Below, one piece after another: positions 62,101-64,000 of a DNA stretch of 64,000 bases; the first letter of the stretch is position 1, and every line of letters starts with the position of its first letter. The position numbers were made by a program, and so were the translations under genes. The notes below the pieces were generated by a model. The model saw nothing but the letters and a program-made list of their open reading frames with translations, had not been told where the DNA came from and made no database searches. Source of the stretch: Trichostrongylus colubriformis (lineage: Eukaryota > Nematoda > Chromadorea > Rhabditida > Trichostrongylidae); contig OZ022258.1 of the NCBI GenBank assembly GCA_963978905.1, positions 31,438,716 through 31,502,715 on the forward strand. The letters are read 5' to 3'.

Positions 62101-62980
62101 ACAAAAACTCATTTTCCGTGGACGATTCCTTTAAGCATGAGGGCCTGATACTTTTCAGCAGTACAATAAGTTCTACACTTTCACATTCCAGGTACCATCG
62201 GACGAGAAGCACGTACTATTGTGGCGTCTTTTCGATTTGATCCTCCAGCACCTCACGCTACAGGCAACTGTACAAGGAATGAGTGACGTCGAGGAAGCCT
62301 TTGCGTCCACTATCGACATGGAGGAGATACTGGCAAGGTAGTATGCTTCTCCAGAAGATCTCTCACCCGATTCCTGATAAGTTTCTCACACAGGTTGCAC
62401 ACACACTGCGACTATGAGAGGTTGGAGAGCGATATGGAGCGCATGAAGGAGGAGCTGGACCAGGAACGCGTGCGAGCTATGGAGCTGGACAATCGCATTG
62501 CTGACCTCAACGACGGCAGAGACAGCATCTCAAGCAGGTCTGCTCTGAAACGCTCTCACTGTGAAAGAAATTGTAAAACTTTGTTCAGAATTTCGAATAT
62601 CTCGTCTTCGCCTTCTGACCCTTGCCCCTCGATATCGCCATTGCCACCTGTCTGCCCACCAGCAACAGCGCCACCACCTCCACCACCCCCTCTCGGAATG
62701 GGAGCGTTAAAGAAAGACGAGGTACGCTTCGTGTCATATAATTCACCCACAAACCACCAAGGATTGAGGTTTGTAGGTGGTCCGTCTAGGTTGACACTGT
62801 TAGACTATCTGTCAGTCATAGAAAACCAACAACCTGCTCATCGTTTGCGACTTTCAGACCCAGAAACGTGTGCCGAAGCCTTCGGGACCATTGAAGTCAT
62901 TCAACTGGATAAAGCTCACAGAATCAAAAGTCAAGGGAACAGCTTGGGAATTCATCGAAGATGAGAAGATGTACAAGCAG
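26036..62980 (+). CDS. daam-1: DAAM-family formin (disheveled-associated activator of morphogenesis), 3'-incomplete
   Basis: DAAM formins nucleate and elongate unbranched actin filaments at barbed ends. They are held inactive by contact between the N-terminal GBD/FH3 region and the C-terminus, and are released by Rho-type GTPases and, in animals, Dishevelled. Fourteen exons join as 26036-26197, 32916-33002, 35613-35746, 41134-41269, 51191-51274, 51852-51932, 51998-52059, 55375-55459, 59577-59734, 59861-59999, 62192-62337, 62394-62537, 62589-62721 and 62858-62980. All phases agree, giving 558 codons without a stop. Order: GBD/FH3 (about residues 40-425), coiled coil (about 428-465), short FH1 (about 481-508), FH2 lasso start (about 522-558). 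The match to animal DAAM is collinear with almost no gaps. Most of FH2 and the autoregulatory tail lie beyond the window. The start at 26036 is the first in-frame ATG; 26057 is an alternative. Confidence 0.93.
26998..27143. repeat. Foldback with a tandem-repeat loop
   Basis: Arms 26998-27037 and 27104-27143 are inverse copies (GGAGCGYCTGATAGRGCGTGGTCTACG). Between them lie three units of 18-19 bp starting CTCTCACTCT (27051-27068, 27069-27087, 27088-27106). Unit number is likely to vary between individuals. Confidence 0.85.
27387..28386. mobile_element. 1000-bp non-autonomous element with ~200-bp inverted ends
   Basis: Left arm 27387-27587 and right arm about 28180-28386 are near-identical inverse copies. 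The termini are TACAATACCGCTCGCGTCGCG and its inverse; if the outer TA is the target duplication, the element fits the Tc1/mariner group. Each arm contains a strong hairpin: 27425-27454 and 28319-28348, the latter with a perfect 14-bp stem and a 2-base loop. A perfect 20-bp palindrome, CGCGAAAACGCGTTTTCGCG, sits at 28173-28192. The interior shows no transposase. Confidence 0.88.
32916..33002 (+). CDS. daam-1: DAAM exon 2 (residues 55-83), GTPase-binding region
   Basis: Encodes EECGLSEERRADLRAYSREKK and the following residues up to NTQT, aligning with the DAAM segment that reads ELDLTDKHRE...EKKW in vertebrates. Donor GTAAGG, phase 0. The acceptor ends ATTAAG rather than TTTCAG. The better-looking sites at 32796 (TTTTTTCACAG) and 32809 (TTTCTTTCCAG) would each run into an early stop (TAA and TAG), which supports 32916. 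Confidence 0.85.
33003..35612 (+). other. DAAM intron 2 (2.6 kb)
   Basis: Contains the TTAA-flanked palindrome at 34893-35085 and otherwise nothing I can name. Ends TTTTCGTTGCAG. Confidence 0.7.
34893..35085. mobile_element. Short palindromic TTAA-flanked MITE
   Basis: TTAA at 34893-34896 and at 35082-35085 flank 185 bp with inverted ends AGGCACATTCCGCGCTC and its inverse. The arms continue inward (GGTGGAGTAACAGTTTACTCGCC and ACAACCAATGG partners) to a GACCACGCCC/GGGCGTGG core. Its tips resemble those of the 2704 and 39681 elements. A long open frame across it exists only because both arms lack stops. Confidence 0.88.
35613..35746 (+). CDS. daam-1: DAAM exon 3 (residues 84-128)
   Basis: Begins FRPEEDCGKLISLLRAFENE and ends with ITLRTQC plus a split Ser codon. 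This matches the DAAM stretch leading to LRTKPMRFV. Acceptor TTTTCGTTGCAG, donor GTGAGA, end phase 2. The linker before it is some 8 residues shorter than in vertebrates; a missed 3n-length exon in intron 2 cannot be excluded. Confidence 0.9.
38011..38060. repeat. Perfect 25-bp tandem repeat, two copies
   Basis: ATGGAGTTTTGAAAGAAAAG plus TCGTG is repeated exactly at 38011-38035 and 38036-38060. Confidence 0.95.
39681..40147. mobile_element. TTAA-flanked MITE of 467 bp
   Basis: TTAA at 39681-39684 and 40144-40147. The inner ends are AGGCATATTTCGCAATAA and, inverted, AAGCACAGTTTGCGATAA, which resemble the ends of the 2704 family. A 156-codon open frame on the - strand lies almost wholly inside and is explained by the element. 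Part of the interior (about 39890-39965) resembles 60740-60830 (GACGAAATYTTGGTAATAA then AAAGGTAGTATC), suggesting a further diverged copy there. Confidence 0.75.
41134..41269 (+). CDS. daam-1: DAAM exon 4 (residues 128-173), FH3 armadillo-like region
   Basis: Encodes FIERFVAADGVRLLSTVLQ and continues to LLGAFRALLNSV, matching the DAAM pattern RFVTRFIDLDG ... IGCIKALMNNS. Acceptor AACGCTTTCAG. Two phase-0 donors are possible, at 41267 (GTGGTT) or 41270 (GTTGGT); the second keeps the length equal to other DAAM proteins and was chosen. Confidence 0.9.
42802..43293. mobile_element. TTAA-flanked MITE, copy 2 (inverted twin of 2704-3196)
   Basis: TTAA at 42802-42805 and 43290-43293 bound 492 bp that align in reverse with copy 1: CCACGCGATAATC, GCTTA, GTAGGCC, GCACCCTT, AACCAGGGCC, CTCGTACGAG and AGGTGTGCC blocks are all shared. 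Both TTAA ends are intact here. No coding capacity. Confidence 0.88.
45158..45293 (+). repeat. 136-bp dispersed direct repeat, copy 1
   Basis: Matches 47628-47770 almost exactly, from TCAGTCATTTGAGGGGATGG to GAAGCTTTCAA. GC rich at one end. Similarity stops abruptly at both edges. Confidence 0.9.
47628..47770 (+). repeat. 143-bp dispersed direct repeat, copy 2
   Basis: As copy 1 but with a small expansion in the GAGCGGCG tract. A rough inverse of its first 45 bp (GGTCGAATTT with a CGCG core) lies at about 47870-47925, so this copy may be the left part of a ~300-bp element with inverted ends. Confidence 0.85.
48093..48990 (+). mobile_element. Internally deleted mariner, copy B (898 bp)
   Basis: Same termini, same length and opposite orientation as 8624-9521, with TA at 48091-48092 and 48991-48992. 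Differences from copy A are a handful of substitutions and no length change. Confidence 0.93.
48261..48928 (+). pseudogene. Deleted mariner transposase remnant
   Basis: ATG at 48261 opens the N-terminal HTH region (IRNVILFISLSGQEPADIG), with stops before KFASGDYSIEDENRG. The internal deletion removes the first catalytic Asp. QHDN holds the second Asp; after a frameshift the C-terminus (SPDLAPSDFHLF, third Asp, then LPIPWQKVIDKDG) ends at TAA 48926-48928. Same defects as copy A, so they were present in the shared parent. Confidence 0.9.
50089..50197. repeat. Two adjacent near-perfect hairpins
   Basis: The first (about 50090-50150) is a C run, CTCTTCCTAGGCTAGGCTT, one central A, then the exact inverse and a G run: a stem of about 31 bp with almost no loop. 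Four bases later, 50155-50173 and 50179-50197 form a perfect 19-bp stem with a 5-base loop (AATTCAAAAAGATATCCAA). Such a site could extrude as a cruciform and is hard to sequence. Confidence 0.93.
51191..51274 (+). CDS. daam-1: DAAM exon 5 (residues 174-201)
   Basis: KGRVAVLQDEEVLLVIARAL and on to CKCK aligns with QGRAHVLAHSESINVIAQSL of DAAM. Acceptor GCTTTTGCAG, donor GTAAGT, phase 0 at both ends. Confidence 0.92.
51852..51932 (+). CDS. daam-1: DAAM exon 6 (residues 202-228)
   Basis: IIAVEILSGLCFVPENGHCK continues to VLTALTQ, matching [21 protein letters not shown]. Acceptor GATCGTTCAG, donor GTACAT, phase 0 both sides. The preceding intron is 577 bp. Confidence 0.92.
51998..52059 (+). CDS. 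daam-1: DAAM exon 7 (residues 229-249)
   Basis: Small 62-bp exon: VSSVLGERTRFQTLVSELHR, ending phase 2. ERTRFQTL is a signature shared with animal DAAM, and the spacing from VL(T/Q)A is identical. It follows a 65-bp intron; acceptor TTTTTGACAG, donor GTGAGA. Confidence 0.92.
52101..52380. mobile_element. Partial relative of the 2704/42802 MITE
   Basis: It starts TTAA then AGGTGCACTCCACGATAACC, resembling the family end. In reverse, 52280-52380 matches the family block CTTGGGGC ... CTCAGGTTGCACCCTT. The second terminus was not found, so the copy is truncated or strongly diverged. Confidence 0.55.
52992..53222 (+). repeat. 231-bp direct repeat, copy 1
   Basis: Matches 55120-55350 at roughly 80% by eye: AAAGTCTTCGG, TTTTTGTCATAA, TTGACCAAATTTG, GCCTGAAC, CAAGTGCCG or TAAGTGCCG, CAAGAATTTACT. 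Same orientation, 2.1 kb apart. Confidence 0.85.
53408..54597. repeat. Inverted repeat with 127-bp arms
   Basis: Arms 53408-53534 and 54471-54597 are inverse copies (GGGAAGGATGGTAA, GTCGAAGTGGCC or TTCGAAGTGGCC, GGTTTATACC, GGGCTCGGGATGCC, GGGAGCAGAGTTACAA). The GGCCACTTCGAC ... TTCCCTTGT motif also appears once more at 54420-54450, so the right side carries a partial tandem duplicate. Confidence 0.85.
55120..55350 (+). repeat. 231-bp direct repeat, copy 2, abutting exon 8
   Basis: Second copy of 52992-53222. Its right end lies only about 24 bp before the first base of DAAM exon 8, so the branch-point region of that exon is in or next to repeat sequence. Confidence 0.85.
55375..55459 (+). 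CDS. daam-1: DAAM exon 8 (residues 249-277)
   Basis: Completes a split Ser codon, then YPSEKETDRTRIAILGLINAL and RTGHAE, aligning with the DAAM stretch ending SLKTAIMSFINAVLSQG. Acceptor GGTATGTTTCAG, donor GTGAGA, phase 0 at the end. Confidence 0.92.
55460..59576 (+). other. DAAM intron 8 (4.1 kb)
   Basis: Holds the antisense mariner-type pseudogene at 55603-56640. From 56641 to 59576 nothing was identified. Short open frames such as 58993-59202 have no recognised homology. Confidence 0.65.
55603..56640 (-). pseudogene. Mariner-type transposase pseudogene (third family)
   Basis: Read on the - strand, recognisable pieces in order are: an N-terminal HTH fragment (HEFFLQVQVV), GESTVRLWFSKFHFGDFSL, EDEPRSGRPKAISG, the block around the first catalytic region (CHEKWIMYGNRR), FSSPGQTISAE, LLHDSVRP, LPIDYHIF, and the C-terminal HWQKYADSNGAYF. 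At least three frameshifts separate them. The domain order is that of SETMAR/cecropia-like mariners and differs from the two other mariners here. Terminal inverted repeats were not found, and the insertion is antisense to DAAM. Confidence 0.9.
59577..59734 (+). CDS. daam-1: DAAM exon 9 (residues 278-330)
   Basis: ASLEFRVHLRCEFLMLGMAR, then a linker and LDLFEMMRKEDEIVLSG. This is the most conserved part of the N-terminal half (vertebrate DAAM has SLDFRLHLRYEFLMLG and FFEMLRNEDE). Acceptor GATTTCAG, donor GTGGGT, end phase 2. Confidence 0.95.
59861..59999 (+). CDS. daam-1: DAAM exon 10 (residues 330-376)
   Basis: It continues with RNSEDSG, an Ala/Ser/Pro-containing linker, and ALPHFMSLLQHMFM, matching YPHFMSILHHCLQM of DAAM. 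Acceptor CTGTTCAG, donor GTGAGC, end phase 0. The intron before it is 126 bp. Confidence 0.95.
60000..62191 (+). other. DAAM intron 10 (2.2 kb)
   Basis: Contains a possible diverged relative of the 39681 MITE (about 60640-60860) and the 434-bp foldback at 61701-62134. No gene was seen. Confidence 0.65.
61701..62134. mobile_element. TTAA-flanked foldback MITE with 174-bp arms
   Basis: TTAA at 61701-61704 and 62131-62134. Arms 61701-61874 and 61961-62134 are near-perfect inverse copies starting TTAAAGRAATCGTCCACGG; the stem partly continues into the 86-bp centre (GTCCGCCGCCGT against AGCGGACGAC). No transposase. It ends 57 bp before DAAM exon 11. Confidence 0.92.
62192..62337 (+). CDS. daam-1: DAAM exon 11 (residues 377-425)
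   Basis: VPSDEKHVLLWRLFDLILQH, then a stretch ending DMEEILAR. It aligns with the end of the FH3 region (YWLLLDRIIQQIVIQ and the following helix). Acceptor TCACATTCCAG, donor GTAGTA, end phase 2. Confidence 0.94.
62394..62537 (+). CDS. daam-1: DAAM exon 12 (residues 425-473), coiled coil
   Basis: HTHCDYERLESDMERMKEEL, then DQERVRAMELDNRIADLND: a charged heptad-like helix typical of the coiled coil between FH3 and FH1. Shorter than the ~70-residue coil of vertebrate DAAM. Flanked by a 56-bp and a 51-bp intron; acceptor TTTCTCACACAG, donor GTCTGC. Confidence 0.93.
62589..62721 (+). CDS. daam-1: DAAM exon 13 (residues 473-517), FH1
   Basis: Ser/Pro-rich stretch with one run of seven prolines (residues 501-507, ATAPPPPPPPLG) and weaker SPLPPVCPP, ending LKKDE. 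FH1 binds profilin-actin and SH3 or WW domains. Vertebrate DAAM has several long Pro runs, so this FH1 is minimal. Acceptor CTTTGTTCAG, donor GTACGC, phase 0. Confidence 0.92.
62858..62980 (+). CDS. daam-1: DAAM exon 14 (residues 518-558), start of FH2
   Basis: TQKRVPKPSGPLKSFNWIKL, then KGTAWEFIEDEKMYKQ. The FNWxKL and GTxW tryptophans (residues 534 and 547) are the FH2 lasso residues that hook the partner subunit in the FH2 dimer. Acceptor CGACTTTCAG, donor GTAGCA, phase 0. The next residues expected in DAAM (LDLE...) are not in this window. Confidence 0.94.
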
Positions 62981-64000
62981 GTAGCAAGACCATTGTTTTG
63001 TGGAAACGGAATAAAACGGTGAAAATCTCAAAGAAGTAGAACCTCTTCTGTCTCCTAATACTCACCGAAAGCTGGTTTCGGTGCACCTCTGGGAGGGGGT
63101 GGAGCAACGGCTGAGTCAAACCATGTTGCCCCCCACCAAGACCACTCATGTGGCTGCACCACCGTGAACCACGCCAGGGTCACGTCAAGAAATTGAGACA
63201 AGTGCTTCAATGCAAGCTGTGCACAGATTATCTCTTTGAAACTTGCCCCCGCAGTGTATCCCACCATTAGCACTCTTACTCATCCACATTACCTCACGTG
63301 CATCTCACCTTTTAAACCAGCCGACTGGCTTTAATGGTATCGATTTCACCCGGGAGGATAAGAACGTAAATATCAACTTGTACTCCCCCATATCCCCTTA
63401 GCGTGATCAAATGGTACCAATTGACTTCAAATGGTATGGCTATTTTAGACGAAAGATGAATGCTTGGCGCACCCAGCACAGAGTCAGTCAAAGCCAAACA
63501 CTTCGTCCTTGATCATAAACTTCACTTTAACGTGGTATCAGGCCAACCCATCTTTACCCGCGCGGCTAAAAAATTACTTGGATAGAAAATTCGGGAAATT
63601 CGGTCTAACAGCACAGAAAAGTGACAATGTCAATGCGAAAGTGCTATGTGTGAAAGGAGGAGTGAAAATAAAAGCAATATACCTCAAAAAAGGAGTGATA
63701 GCTTCCTTAAAAAATATTTAGTGTGTGGTTGAGCGTACTGGTGCACTACACGTACAGCCACCTACATTTTATCTGACGCCTGTATTGACATCGCAACACC
63801 CGGTAAGGCCGAGTTCATACTTTGCGGTGTCGGCGGCAGGGCGTGGCTACGTGTTTCTGCGTCTCTTCTTGTGCCACTCTGTTTCGCTGCCTGTGCCGTT
63901 TCTGCACCTCTCTCGTGCCACACTGATTCGCTCCCTATGAACGCAGCCACGGCCTGCCGGCGCGAAGTATGGATGCGGTCTAAAGATCACGGTGTAAAAC
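62981..64000. other. DAAM intron 14 (partial)
   Basis: No further FH2 exon was found on the + strand up to the edge. A short GC-rich stretch at 63800-63990 is unidentified. Confidence 0.55.

Noticed and set aside
1..64000. CRISPR arrays, prokaryotic operons, phage or plasmid features.
   Set aside because: No regularly spaced repeats with unique spacers, no Shine-Dalgarno-led ORFs; introns and mariner elements show a eukaryotic chromosome.

Overview
The window is eukaryotic. It looks like a clade V nematode chromosome, probably a strongylid such as a hookworm; this is inference. The reasons are worm-style splice sites (acceptors such as TTTTCAG, and several introns of only 51-65 bp), TA-flanked mariner elements, a fragment of an RTE-type LINE, and many palindromic MITE-like repeats. 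There are no operons, Shine-Dalgarno sites or dense ORFs. I found no rRNA, tRNA or CRISPR array.

The one well-supported host gene is a formin of the DAAM family on the + strand. Fourteen coding exons (26036-62980) join with consistent reading phases into 558 codons. The product runs from a conserved N-terminus through the GTPase-binding and FH3 regions, a coiled coil and a very short FH1, to the first residues of FH2. The gene continues past the right edge. Its introns range from 51 bp to 9.9 kb and hold most of the repeats on the right side of the window.

Layout. 1-25.9 kb has no confident gene: a perfect 191-bp palindrome (178-630), a TTAA-flanked MITE (2704-3196), a 2.5-kb inverted repeat enclosing a smaller foldback (3537-6046), a decayed mariner (7141-8409), an internally deleted mariner (8624-9521), an RTE LINE fragment (17789-18098), a possible LINE tail (23611-23905), and a direct duplication just before the gene (24733-25775). 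26-33 kb holds DAAM exons 1-2 and a 1000-bp element with ~200-bp inverted ends (27387-28386). 33-51 kb holds exons 3-4 and a series of MITEs, among them the inverted twins of the 2704 element (42802-43293) and of the 898-bp mariner (48093-48990). 51-64 kb holds exons 5-14, a third mariner-type pseudogene (55603-56640), a foldback close to exon 11 (61701-62134), and repeats that abut exon 8.

The elements share recognisable ends: TA for mariner and the 1000-bp element, TTAA for at least five others. All three transposase copies seen are broken, so mobility now would need enzymes from elsewhere.
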